Virus record (IMG/VR): IMGVR_UViG_3300042549_000625
Location: 1 to 33,662 of that record
Strand: one strand, 5' to 3'
Origin: a virus
Length of the DNA stretch: 33,662 nt
Positions 7,915-16,019 of the stretch are shown here, piece by piece; within the stretch, counting starts at the first letter, position 1, and each line of letters begins with the position of its first letter. A program made the position numbers and the translations under genes. The notes below the pieces were generated by a model. That model had not been told where the DNA came from and did no database searches. It saw nothing but the letters and a program-made list of their open reading frames with translations.

Positions 7915-9656
7915 TGGCAGTAAATGAAACGGTAGGTATAAATCTAGTAGCGGACACTAAAAGTCTGCGTAGTCAATTAAGAGAGGCAACGCAAGAGTTA
8001 GCAAGGTTACAAGATACGGCTGGAGCTTCAGCACAAGCAATTGCAAATGCAGCACGAAGAGCAGCAGAGTTAAAGGATCGTATTGGCGATGCAAAAGATA
8101 CTATTGACGCATTCAATCCGGATGCCAAGTTTAGAGCTTTTGGTCAATCTATCGCTGGAGTTACTGGAGCATTTGCAGCTGCTCAAGGAGCATTAGCTTT
8201 ATTTGGTGTAGAATCAGAGAATGTACAAAAGCAATTATTAAAAGTACAAGGCGCATTAGCTTTATCTGAAGGACTTAATACTATCTTAGGTTCTATTGAT
8301 GGATTTAAGAACTTAGCATTAGTAATTAAAACTCAAGTAGTAGAAGCTTTTGCTACGCTTCGAGGTGCTATTATTGCAAGTGGACTAGGCGCATTAGCGG
8401 TAACATTAGCATCTGGTTATTTACTTTGGCAACAATATAAGGATGGAATTGAGGATGTAAGAAAGAAGTTAAAGCAATTTCAAGACGATTCTGCTAGGGG
8501 AGCAAAAGCGCAAAAAGAAGGAGAGCTTGAGTCGTTAGAAAGACAGCGTAAAAATGCAATTAATGAAGCTAAAATAAGCAAAGCAAAAGAGGAAGAAATT
8601 TCTGCAATAGAAGAAAAATTTGCGCGTTTAAGAATAAAAACATTAGCAAGGTATGGCGAAGAAGTTCAAGGAAATACAGATGTTCAAAAAGAAGCCGAAA
8701 AAGAATTAACTCAGGCAAAAGAAAACTATAATGAAATACAAGTTGCTAATAAATTAAAATCTCAACAAAGAGAATTACAAATTGCTGAAGAAAGAGCAGA
8801 TAAGGAAATAGCAATTGAGCAAAAAAGATTTGAACGTTTACTAGAGATAGGCAAAAAGGGAACCCCAGAATATGAAGCAAAATTAGCTGAGTTAAATTTA
8901 CAATATCAAAGCGACATTGAGCTTTTCAGTAACAATGAAAAGACAAAATACTTTATAACTAAGAAATTTGAGGAAGAGAAATTCCAATTGTTTAAAGATA
9001 ATCGCAGGAAGTTAACTGAGGACGAAGAAAAAGAAATTGATTTAAAACTTGAAAAGTTAGAAATTCAAGGAGCTAAAGAGATTAAAGAGAGAAATAAAAC
9101 TGCTTCAATTATTACAAGTGCAATGGATAAGTCGCTTAAAAAAAGCGCAGATTCTGAAATTAGAACCGCAAATGCACTAAAGATTGCTAAGTTAAATATT
9201 GCAGCAGATACTCTAGGAATTTTATCTGGTTTTGCAGAACAAGGTTCTGGATTACAAAAGGGATTAGCGTTAACTCAAATTGCAATTGATACTGGTGTAG
9301 CAATTTCTGGTTTAACTGCTTCTACTTCTGCTCCTAGTCCTGACAACTTAGCAACTGGTGGTATTAGTGGATTCGCAAAATATGCTGCTGGTATAATAAA
9401 GATTTTAGCAAATATTGCACAAGCTAAAAATATTATACAATCAGCTAGTTCCGGTGGTTCTTCAACTCCTAACGTTCCAGTTTCAAATACTATTGCTCCT
9501 ATTGTTCCACAATTTCAACCGGTAGCGCCAACGGCTTTAGATGCTACAAGTTTAAACACAATTAGCAACGTAGTAGCTAGAGCTTATGTAGTGGAGTCGG
9601 ATATTACTGGAAGCCAAAAAAGAATTAGAAGAATAGAAAACGCAGCAAGAATATAA
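7914..9656 (+). CDS. Tail tape measure protein
   Basis: A 580-residue protein with the typical composition of tape measures: Ala/Gln/Lys-rich helices, a coiled-coil start (residues 12-65), a hydrophobic Ala/Gly-rich segment (about 125-175, including GAIIASGLGALAVTLASGYLL) and a long charged coiled coil (about 175-415). The C-terminal part is Ala/Ser/Pro-rich. It sets tail length and is passed out during DNA delivery. At the usual rule of about 1.5 angstrom per residue it predicts a tail near 85-90 nm, consistent with a siphovirus. It directly follows the tail-tip genes but precedes the head genes, which is not the usual order. Confidence 0.88.
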   Translation: MAVNETVGINLVADTKSLRSQLREATQELARLQDTAGASAQAIANAARRAAELKDRIGDAKDTIDAFNPDAKFRAFGQSIAGVTGAFAAAQGALALFGVESENVQKQLLKVQGALALSEGLNTILGSIDGFKNLALVIKTQVVEAFATLRGAIIASGLGALAVTLASGYLLWQQYKDGIEDVRKKLKQFQDDSARGAKAQKEGELESLERQRKNAINEAKISKAKEEEISAIEEKFARLRIKTLARYGEEVQGNTDVQKEAEKELTQAKENYNEIQVANKLKSQQRELQIAEERADKEIAIEQKRFERLLEIGKKGTPEYEAKLAELNLQYQSDIELFSNNEKTKYFITKKFEEEKFQLFKDNRRKLTEDEEKEIDLKLEKLEIQGAKEIKERNKTASIITSAMDKSLKKSADSEIRTANALKIAKLNIAADTLGILSGFAEQGSGLQKGLALTQIAIDTGVAISGLTASTSAPSPDNLATGGISGFAKYAAGIIKILANIAQAKNIIQSASSGGSSTPNVPVSNTIAPIVPQFQPVAPTALDATSLNTISNVVARAYVVESDITGSQKRIRRIENAARI

Positions 9657-9658
9657 TT

Positions 9659-10255
9659 ATGGATTTACCAATTTATCAGCTAGAGATTAGCGACGATTTA
9701 AACGATGGAGCAGAGGTAGACTTTGTGGCCTTAGTTGACAGACCAGCAATAGAGCGCAACTTCTTAAAGTTTAAAGAAGCACGCAATAACTTTGCTATCC
9801 AATCCGAAGACAGACGCATAGTATCTGGCGCTTTAATGCTTGCGGATACTCCTATCTACCGGAACGATCAGCATGGCGAATACTATGTAACGTTTACAAA
9901 AGAAACGATTGAAAAGATAGCTCAAAAGTTTTTCAAAAAAGGCTACCAATCAAATGTAAACTTAATGCATGACGAGGCTCAGGCAGTTGATGGCATTACT
10001 TTATATGAGTCATTTATTGTAGATTCCGCAAGAGGCATTTCTCCGATGAAAGGATTTGAGGATGCGCCAGAAGGTTCTTGGTTTGGAAGTTTTAAGGTAG
10101 AGAACGAGGATGTTTGGCAAAAGATTAAGACTGGAGAGTTTAAGGGATTCTCAGTTGAAGGCATATTTAACTACAAAAAAGAGAAGCAATCTATAAGCGT
10201 AGAAGAGGCAATGTGGTCTAAGATTGTAGATATTCTTGAGCAGGTTAAACGATAA
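9659..10255 (+). CDS. Prohead maturation protease, XkdF-like
   Basis: A 198-residue protein. The block GALMLADTPIYR, EYYVTFTKETIEKIAQKFF, VNLMHD and EFKGFSVEG is characteristic of the XkdF-type phage serine protease family. In related proteases the His in the NLMHD-like motif and the Ser in the KGFSVEG-like motif are the catalytic candidates (H102 and S167 by my count). It would cleave the scaffold and possibly the capsid protein during head maturation. It is followed after 42 bases by the scaffold and then the major capsid protein. It starts two bases after the tape measure stop. Confidence 0.88.
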   Translation: MDLPIYQLEISDDLNDGAEVDFVALVDRPAIERNFLKFKEARNNFAIQSEDRRIVSGALMLADTPIYRNDQHGEYYVTFTKETIEKIAQKFFKKGYQSNVNLMHDEAQAVDGITLYESFIVDSARGISPMKGFEDAPEGSWFGSFKVENEDVWQKIKTGEFKGFSVEGIFNYKKEKQSISVEEAMWSKIVDILEQVKR

Positions 10256-10297
10256 AGTATTCAGATTAATTTATTTATAAACACAAAGTAAAACACA
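10256..10297 (+). promoter_or_regulatory. AT-rich leader before scaffold gene
   Basis: A 42-base gap between protease and scaffold genes. It contains AAAGTATT followed by ATTTATTTAT, related in wording to the AAAGTATTGCTATTTATT upstream of 12553. It may hold a promoter or mRNA leader for the highly expressed scaffold and capsid genes. No exact -7 box is seen. Confidence 0.35.
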
Positions 10298-10885
10298 ATG
10301 ACGGTAAAAGAAGGAATTGAGCAAATCAAAGTATTGCTTTCTGGTCAAACAGAATTGCAAACTGAAGAGGTAGCGCAAGAGCCAGCGACTGAGTTGACAT
10401 TCGAAACCTACGATCTTATGGATGGTAGCAAAATCGATTTGTCATCTTTAGAAATTGGAGCAGATGCGATGCTAGTAGACGAGTCTGGTAATGCAGTTGC
10501 TGCGCCTAATGGCGAGTACGAATTGGCAGATGGTACTATGGTCTCAGTAGTTGAAGGTAAGGTCGAAGGGATCGAATCTCCAATAGCTGAAATGCCAGAG
10601 GTAGAAGATGAAATGACAAAAGAAAAAGAAATGGAAATGTCAAATCAATTCGATGAAATGGATGCTACAATTAATTACTTGAAAGCAGAGAACGATGCGT
10701 TAAAAGCAAAGTTGGATGAGATGGATGGTAAGTTTAATCAAGCATTTGAAAAAGTATTTGTTTTAGTAGAAGAGTTAGCTAAGATGCCTAGCGCAGATGC
10801 TATTCAAGCTCCTAAGCAATCGTTTAAAGTAACAGAGTCAAAGGCGGACAAGGTTGATCGCTTCATGGCTAAATTTGTAAAATAA
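10298..10885 (+). CDS. Capsid scaffolding protein
   Basis: A 195-residue acidic protein between protease and capsid genes. Residues about 36-95 form a small beta-rich domain (YDLMDGSKIDL, then LADGTMVSVVEGKVEGI) and residues about 110-165 a Met/Glu/Lys-rich coiled coil (NQFDEMDATINYLKAENDAL, then LDEMDGKFNQAFEKVF). The C-terminus is short and basic (DRFMAKFVK), as expected for the part of a scaffold that touches the capsid shell. It is expected to be degraded by the XkdF-like protease before DNA packaging. Identification is by composition and position. Confidence 0.8.
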   Translation: MTVKEGIEQIKVLLSGQTELQTEEVAQEPATELTFETYDLMDGSKIDLSSLEIGADAMLVDESGNAVAAPNGEYELADGTMVSVVEGKVEGIESPIAEMPEVEDEMTKEKEMEMSNQFDEMDATINYLKAENDALKAKLDEMDGKFNQAFEKVFVLVEELAKMPSADAIQAPKQSFKVTESKADKVDRFMAKFVK

Positions 10886-10911
10886 AAAATCACAATTTAA
10901 ATTAAAAAAAA

Positions 10912-11874
10912 ATGGCATTTGTAGTAAGCACACTAGCAAATTACACGGAAGAAAACGTAGCTCAATTGGTAGCTTCTTCTGTATTAGGCGCAAAAACGGC
11001 TTCTTTGATTAAGGCTCAAGGAAACGTAATGTTAGGAGTAAAATCAGCAGAGACGATTAATATCATGGACACAGACGCTATCTTCCAAGACGGTGGTTCA
11101 TGTGGATTTACTGCTTCTGGTTCAACTTCTTTCACACAACGTACGGTTACGATTGGTAAGATTAAAGTTAACGAGGCACTTTGCCCTAAGGATTTAGAGT
11201 CTAAGTACTTGCAAAAAGCATTAACTGCTGGTTCTACTTACGATTCTACTGCTTACGCTGCTGAGTACTCACAACGTAAAGCTGATAAGATTGCTGCTCA
11301 ATTAGAGACTGCTATCTGGCAAGGAGACACTACTTCAGTTAACGTAAACTTGAACAAGTTTGACGGTTTAGCTAAGTTAGTAGCTGCTGCTTCTGCTTCA
11401 GTAATTCACGCTAATACTTCTGGATTCTACGGAACTCCTTTGGCAGCTTCTGCTGGTATTACTGCTGGTGTAGTAATTGCAGTTCTAGATGCAGTTTACA
11501 AAGCTATCCCTGCTGAGATTGTAGGAAAAGACGATGTAGCTATCATGGTAGGTCAAGACGTATTCCGTACTTACACTATCGCATTAAAGAACGCTAACTT
11601 GTTCGCTTATACTTTTGACGGTGCAGCTGATTCTGAGTTTGTTTTACCGGGTACTCAAATCAAGGTAGTAGCAACTCCGGGATTGAACGGAACTTCTAAG
11701 ATTTACGCAACTCGTTTGTCTAACTTGTTCTTAGGTACTGATTTATTGAACGAAGAAGAGCGTTTCGAATTGTTCTACGCTAAAGAAGCAGATCAAGTTC
11801 GTTTTGTATCTGAGTTCAAAATGGGTGTAAACTTTGCATTCCCTGCTGAAGTAGTAGATTTTATCTTAGCTTAA
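10912..11874 (+). CDS. Major capsid protein
   Basis: A 320-residue protein in the canonical place after protease and scaffold. It reads like an HK97-fold shell protein: N-terminal helix (TEENVAQLVASSVLGAKTASL), a long central helix (YAAEYSQRKADKIAAQLETAIWQG), a P-domain-like segment ending in VLPGTQIKVVATPGLNG, and a C-terminal strand. Codon choice differs from most of the genome (many GCT, ACT, TTC, TAC and CGT codons), as expected for the most abundant protein. A-rich sequence (AAATTAAAAAAAA) directly precedes the ATG, the type of leader that replaces a Shine-Dalgarno site in Bacteroidota. A hairpin follows 9 bases after the stop. Confidence 0.9.
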   Translation: MAFVVSTLANYTEENVAQLVASSVLGAKTASLIKAQGNVMLGVKSAETINIMDTDAIFQDGGSCGFTASGSTSFTQRTVTIGKIKVNEALCPKDLESKYLQKALTAGSTYDSTAYAAEYSQRKADKIAAQLETAIWQGDTTSVNVNLNKFDGLAKLVAAASASVIHANTSGFYGTPLAASAGITAGVVIAVLDAVYKAIPAEIVGKDDVAIMVGQDVFRTYTIALKNANLFAYTFDGAADSEFVLPGTQIKVVATPGLNGTSKIYATRLSNLFLGTDLLNEEERFELFYAKEADQVRFVSEFKMGVNFAFPAEVVDFILA

Positions 11875-11882
11875 ATAGCTTC

Positions 11883-11917
11883 GGGGAGATTCCATTGGAT
11901 TGGACTCCCCTAATTTT
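11883..11917 (+). terminator. Hairpin after major capsid gene
   Basis: GGGGAG (11883-11888) pairs with CTCCCC (11905-11910), and inner TCCA pairs with TGGA around a 6-base loop. It is followed by TAATTTT. The T run is short and interrupted, so partial termination or mRNA 3'-end stabilisation of the capsid message is likely. Confidence 0.6.
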
Positions 11918-11938
11918 AACACTTTAAAGAAAAATAAT

Positions 11939-12457
11939 ATGGCTTGTGCATTGACTCAAGGATATACATTAGATTGTAGAGACTCTTTAGGTGGAATTAC
12001 CGAAGTTTATTTTATTGAATCGAAAAACGTAACTAGCGTTACTCAAGCTTCTGGCGTTATTACGGCAGTAGTTAAGCAAGCGTCTAAGGTGTTTCGTAAG
12101 TATGAATTGGTACCGGGTACTTCTTCACTTACAGAAAACATTACGGCTTCAGTTCAAAATGGTACGGTATTCTACGCTCAAGAATTATCCATTATATTAA
12201 ACAAATTACAAGCAAATACTCGTAACGAGATTCTATTACTAGCTCAAAATACTTTGGTAGCGGTAGTAGGAGATAATAACGGCAAGTATTGGCTACTTGG
12301 TAAAGTTCATGGTATCAATTTGACTGGCGGAAACGGCGCAACTGGTACTGCTCAGGGAGATCGTTCTGGTTACACTTTAACTTTCAGCGGTTCTGAAGGC
12401 GAGTTATCTCCAGAGGTTTCAGCTGGTATTATCGCAGGTTTAACGGTAGCTTCGTAA
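11939..12457 (+). CDS. Abundant virion protein, probable tail tube or decoration protein
   Basis: 172 residues from the ATG at 11939, which follows a Bacteroidota-like A-rich leader. The upstream in-frame extension to 11900 runs through the hairpin and is rejected. The sequence begins ACALTQGYTLDCRDSLGGI and is beta-rich, with a conserved-looking DNNGKYWLLGKVHGINLTGGNGATG block at about 120-145 (two adjacent segments). Proteins with this opening are widespread in Bacteroidota phages next to the capsid gene. A strong terminator follows, so it shares the high-expression unit with the capsid protein. That favours a major component such as the tail tube, but the exact role is not proven here. Confidence 0.7.
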   Translation: MACALTQGYTLDCRDSLGGITEVYFIESKNVTSVTQASGVITAVVKQASKVFRKYELVPGTSSLTENITASVQNGTVFYAQELSIILNKLQANTRNEILLLAQNTLVAVVGDNNGKYWLLGKVHGINLTGGNGATGTAQGDRSGYTLTFSGSEGELSPEVSAGIIAGLTVAS

Positions 12458-12485
12458 GATAGTTCGTTTGGTTGGCGAGAGAATT

Positions 12486-12512
12486 GGGTAGGCAGAAGTC
12501 CTACCCTTTTTT
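12486..12512 (+). terminator. Strong intrinsic terminator ending the capsid unit
   Basis: Perfect 7-bp stem GGGTAGG (12486-12492) / CCTACCC (12500-12506) with a 7-base loop and six T directly after (12507-12512). It sits 28 bases after the stop of the tail-tube-like gene and separates the protease-scaffold-capsid unit from the portal unit. Confidence 0.9.
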
Positions 12513-12530
12513 CGTTTAAGGATAAAAATA

Positions 12531-12553
12531 AAAGTATTGCTATTTATTAGAGA
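12531..12553 (+). promoter_or_regulatory. Late promoter-like element with repeated 17-mer
   Basis: TTGCTATTTATTAGAGA (12537-12553) occurs identically at 20435-20451. It lies directly downstream of a strong terminator and ends at the ATG of the next gene. The preceding AAGTATTGC resembles a degenerate -7 box (TAnnTTTGC). If so, the transcript would be leaderless or nearly so. Confidence 0.55.
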
Positions 12554-12939
12554 TGATTCACTTTACTAAAGGGCAGACTGAGAATATTGTTTTAACGCTA
12601 ACGGAGAAGGCTACTTTGACTTCGCCAAATTGGCTATTTATTTTCAAGTCAAGAACTGACAACACAACGGTAAGCTTTGTAATTCTTGGAAGCGCTGATT
12701 TATCTGCGTATAAAGAAAGGTTTAATAGCTTTAATATTGTCATAAATACCTACTTTACAGACAAGACTAGCGGAGAATATAGCTATGTTATTTACGAGCA
12801 GACAAGCACAAGCAATTTAAACCCTGCGAATGCTACTGGCATCGTAGAAGTAGGTCAGATGAACCTAAAAGATGCGACAGATTTCAGCTTTACAAGCTAC
12901 AATAATACACCGAATACTTACAAAGTAAGAGATATATGA
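12553..12939 (+). CDS. Virion-associated protein of Bacteroidota-phage type
   Basis: A 128-residue beta-rich protein beginning MIHFTKGQTENIVLTLTEK. It has a middle strand pair (SGEYSYVIYEQTS) and ends with IVEVGQMNLKD. From memory this is typical of small structural genes placed beside head-tail genes in Bacteroidota phages. No membrane segment or enzyme motif is present. The ATG at 12553 begins at the last base of the repeated 17-mer promoter-like element, leaving almost no leader. The stop overlaps the portal start (ATGA). Confidence 0.65.
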   Translation: MIHFTKGQTENIVLTLTEKATLTSPNWLFIFKSRTDNTTVSFVILGSADLSAYKERFNSFNIVINTYFTDKTSGEYSYVIYEQTSTSNLNPANATGIVEVGQMNLKDATDFSFTSYNNTPNTYKVRDI

Positions 12940-14915
12940 GCAATGAATTATTAGTGCTTTCATTCGCGGAAGCCAAGCAACCAGAATACAAGGAGAAGAA
13001 AGGCGAAGGCGGAGGCTATATTGAGTTTGGACATAAAAACGAATATCCCAATTATCTAGTTGACTTGTTTAACAAGTCCGCGAAGCATAATGCGATTATC
13101 AAAGGCAAGGTTAACTACATTACTGGTAACGGTTTCAAAATAGTAGGGGACGCAGATCCCATTGGTGAACAATTCATAGCAAGCGCAAACCAATCAGAGT
13201 CGTTAACCGAAGTATTGCGTAAGGTATCTACCGACATTGAAATCTTTGGGGGTGCATACTTACAAATCATTTGGTCTCAGGTAGGCGAAAATCTTAACCA
13301 AATTTACCATATCGATTATACTAAAGTAAGAGCCAACGAAGACAATACTCAGTACTGGTATTCAGACAATTGGAAAGAGTCAAAGTATAAAAGAGAGGTT
13401 TACAACGCTTTCAATTCTCAGCTTCGTACTGGTACTCAGATTCTTTATCTAAAGGAGTATCGTCCTAATCTTAATGCTTACGCTTTGCCGGGTTATTTCG
13501 GTGCGTTAAACTACATTGAGTCAGACATTGAAATATCTAAGCACGTTTTAGGAAATGCACAGACTGGATTCAGCGCAAGCAAGTTAATAACTTTACCAAA
13601 TGGCGAGCCAACAGATGACGAGAAGCGCACAATAGAGCGCAAGTTTACGGATCGTTTTACCGGATCAGATGGTAAAAAGTTTATCCTTTCATTTACAAAC
13701 GATGCTTCACGAAAGCCAATTGTAGATGACTTAGGAGCTTCGGATATTACAAAGGAAGACTTCCAAAACGTAGATAAATTAATCCAGCAGAATTTATACG
13801 CTGGCCATCAGATTACTGCTCCAGACTTGTTTGGTATTTCTACTCCGGGACAACTTGGTTCTCGTCAGCAGATGCGTGATTCATACGAGATATTCAAAAA
13901 TACATACGTTAATGATAAGCAAATATATCTTGAACAAGTATTCAGTTTACTTGCCAAATTACATGGTGCTACAAGCGAACTACAAATCGTTCCGGTAGAA
14001 CCGATTGCGATTGAATTTGATAATACTATTATTGCTGCAAACTTAACTAAAGACGAGATTCGTGAGAAGCTAGGAATGCCAGCATTAGAAGCTAAGACTA
14101 CTTCAACTATTCAAGACACGGTTGATGCGATTAATAGCTTATCTCCATTGGTAGCTACAAAGGTATTAAACTCAATGACTGCAAACGAAATTCGTGCAAT
14201 TGTCGGATTAATACCAACAGAATCTGGCGAGCAAGTAGTACCAGATGGCGCTACATTTGCAGAGTTTTCAAAAACTAAGTTTAGCGAAGACGATATTATT
14301 GCTATGTTTGCCGAGTATGGAGAGAGCAGAAGTGATTATGCAATCTTTAAAACTAGAGAAGTATTTTCATCGTCAGTAAATGACATGGAAGAGGAGATGA
14401 ATATGGAGTTTGCAGAGCAAGCGCTAACGGTTTTAGAAGCTAATATCTTAGACTTAATTCAAAAGGATAAGCGCATTAGTCCAGAGATTATTGCAGGCAC
14501 AATTAAAACGGATGTAAATATTGTTAAGCGAGTGCTTGAAGGATTAAAAGACAGAAAGATTATTAAGTCTACAAACGAGAATGGAACTGCGGTAAACGTA
14601 TTGGTAAATCCTTTGAGTAAACTTAACGCTCCAAAGCCACAGACTACGACATTTCAGTTGCGTTATAGCTACCAGTTTAAAACGATTATCCCTATAAACG
14701 AACGCAATAGCTTAGACCATCCTAGCAGACCTTTCTGCGCACGATTGATGCAGTTAGATAGACTTTATACTAGAGCTGAAATAGAAGCGTTAAGCGCAAG
14801 ACTTGGTTATTCAGTTTTTGACAGAAGAGGTGGCTGGTGGACGATGCCAAATGGCGAGGCTTCGCCATCATGCCGCCATCGCTGGATGACTGAAACGGTT
14901 ATTAAAAAAGGATAA
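12936..14915 (+). CDS. Portal protein with C-terminal winged-helix and Cys/His domains
   Basis: A 659-residue protein. Residues 1 to about 430 read as a phage portal (EFGHKNEYPNYLVDLF, KGKVNYITGNGF, EIFGGAYLQI, HQITAPDLFGIST, GQLGSRQQMRDSYEIF), the ring through which DNA passes. Most portals end near 450-500 residues, and here about 200 more follow. Residues 501-563 look like a winged helix-turn-helix (EANILDLIQKDKRISPEIIAG, TDVNIVKRVLEGLKDRKII). Residues 597-655 carry SRPFCARLMQLDRLYTRAEIE and GGWWTMPNGE, then SCRHRW, resembling the C-terminal end of MuF-like minor head proteins. The fusion places head-morphogenesis functions in one chain. It overlaps the upstream gene by 4 bases. Confidence 0.88.
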   Translation: MSNELLVLSFAEAKQPEYKEKKGEGGGYIEFGHKNEYPNYLVDLFNKSAKHNAIIKGKVNYITGNGFKIVGDADPIGEQFIASANQSESLTEVLRKVSTDIEIFGGAYLQIIWSQVGENLNQIYHIDYTKVRANEDNTQYWYSDNWKESKYKREVYNAFNSQLRTGTQILYLKEYRPNLNAYALPGYFGALNYIESDIEISKHVLGNAQTGFSASKLITLPNGEPTDDEKRTIERKFTDRFTGSDGKKFILSFTNDASRKPIVDDLGASDITKEDFQNVDKLIQQNLYAGHQITAPDLFGISTPGQLGSRQQMRDSYEIFKNTYVNDKQIYLEQVFSLLAKLHGATSELQIVPVEPIAIEFDNTIIAANLTKDEIREKLGMPALEAKTTSTIQDTVDAINSLSPLVATKVLNSMTANEIRAIVGLIPTESGEQVVPDGATFAEFSKTKFSEDDIIAMFAEYGESRSDYAIFKTREVFSSSVNDMEEEMNMEFAEQALTVLEANILDLIQKDKRISPEIIAGTIKTDVNIVKRVLEGLKDRKIIKSTNENGTAVNVLVNPLSKLNAPKPQTTTFQLRYSYQFKTIIPINERNSLDHPSRPFCARLMQLDRLYTRAEIEALSARLGYSVFDRRGGWWTMPNGEASPSCRHRWMTETVIKKG

Positions 14916-14916
14916 G

Positions 14917-15501
14917 ATGAAGAATACATTATTTATTTCCGTTAGTACAATTAAGGAGCGTACTGGTTTGCATGCGAATGTAGATGACAAATTGATATTG
15001 CCAGAAATCAAAACGGCGATGGATATGTATGTGCATCCTTTACTAGGAACTGCGCTTTACGAAAGATTGCAAGACGGAATTGTAGCTAATAATCTAACGG
15101 CTGACGAAGTTGCACTATTGGACAACTATATCACAGATACGCTAGTTTACTACGTTCTATCGGAGCTTCCTACTGGACTAAGCTATCAGTTCTATAATAA
15201 AGGCTTGGTTCGTAAGACTTCGGATAATACAGATCAACCACAGATGCAAGACTTGCTAGACATATCTGCAAGGTATCGCAAGAGAGCTGAGTTCTACGCA
15301 GAGAGAACGGTTAAGTTTTTAAAGCAAAACGCAGCGCAAGGAAAGTACAATTTATATTTGAATCCGGGTTCTGGATTAGATGCAATTCATCCAGATAATT
15401 CTGCTTATTCTACGACTATTTATTTAGGCGATTGTGAAGGATGCGGAAGTGGTTTAAGTTTCGAGGAAAAATATCAAGGACAAACTGGTTTCTGTTGCTA
15501 A
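14917..15501 (+). CDS. Head-tail connector-like protein (DUF6712-like)
   Basis: A 194-residue protein one base after the portal stop. The N-terminus (FISVSTIKERTGLHANVDDKLILPEIKTAMDMYVHPLLGTALYE) and helical middle match the pattern of DUF6712 proteins found beside portals in Bacteroidota phages. These have the helical bundle expected for adaptors that bind the portal ring. The C-terminus holds a Cys-rich tail (GDCEGCGSG, then GFCC) that could bind metal. The family assignment is from memory and the adaptor role is inferred. Confidence 0.7.
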   Translation: MKNTLFISVSTIKERTGLHANVDDKLILPEIKTAMDMYVHPLLGTALYERLQDGIVANNLTADEVALLDNYITDTLVYYVLSELPTGLSYQFYNKGLVRKTSDNTDQPQMQDLLDISARYRKRAEFYAERTVKFLKQNAAQGKYNLYLNPGSGLDAIHPDNSAYSTTIYLGDCEGCGSGLSFEEKYQGQTGFCC

Positions 15502-15502
15502 T

Positions 15503-15637
15503 ATGCCGAAAGATTATAGTAGAAAGAACATTGAAAAACTAAAGATTTATTTATCGCAAAATGGCGCCAAAATCACTAACATTAAACCAGACGGTCAAGC
15601 TACTCAAGGACATAGCGCAAAGCCACGACCAAATTAA
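15503..15637 (+). CDS. Possible small basic protein, 44 aa
   Basis: ATG one base after the previous stop (TAATATG), with a 44-residue basic product starting MPKDYSRKNIEKLKIYLSQN and ending KPRPN. The last 77 bases overlap the next gene in another frame. The start position right after a stop and the helical N-terminus suggest it is translated. The alternative is that this is only the spacer before 15561. No function is assigned. Confidence 0.4.
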   Translation: MPKDYSRKNIEKLKIYLSQNGAKITNIKPDGQATQGHSAKPRPN

Positions 15638-16019
15638 CACGGTCTACTTTGGCGATGTATGGGAGTTCTTAGCGCAAGCTGATAATGTTTACCCTGCAAT
15701 GTTCTTTTCGCTTACTGGTAGCGCCATAAACCTTAAATCTTTGGACATGAGCTTCAGCTTGTTTTTCCTAGATAGGCAACTTCAAGACGAAAGCAATGAA
15801 ACCGAAGTATTATCCGATCAGTTACTTATTGCGCAGGATATTGTTTCGATGCTACGCTTCCCTCGATTTGATTGGGAGATTGGCGATAACATTACTTTAG
15901 AATACTTTACAGAGAACGAGAAAGATTATTTAGCAGGAGTAAAGGCAGATGTAACAATCAGCTTTCCTATGCTATCAAATAGATGTCAAATCCCTACTGA
16001 TTTTAATTATCCAAGTTAA
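15561..16019 (+). CDS. Tail terminator/completion-like protein
   Basis: A 152-residue protein. The layout (LTLNQTVKLLKDIAQSHDQINTVYFGDVWEF, then YPAMFF, a beta core SLFFLDR, and a C-terminal ADVTISFPMLSNRCQIP) is that of a small alpha/beta tail-terminator or neck protein. Similar short genes follow the connector in Bacteroidota phages. It caps the tail tube and joins it to the head (inferred). It overlaps the preceding small ORF, and its stop overlaps the fibre start (TAATG). Confidence 0.6.
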   Translation: MAPKSLTLNQTVKLLKDIAQSHDQINTVYFGDVWEFLAQADNVYPAMFFSLTGSAINLKSLDMSFSLFFLDRQLQDESNETEVLSDQLLIAQDIVSMLRFPRFDWEIGDNITLEYFTENEKDYLAGVKADVTISFPMLSNRCQIPTDFNYPS

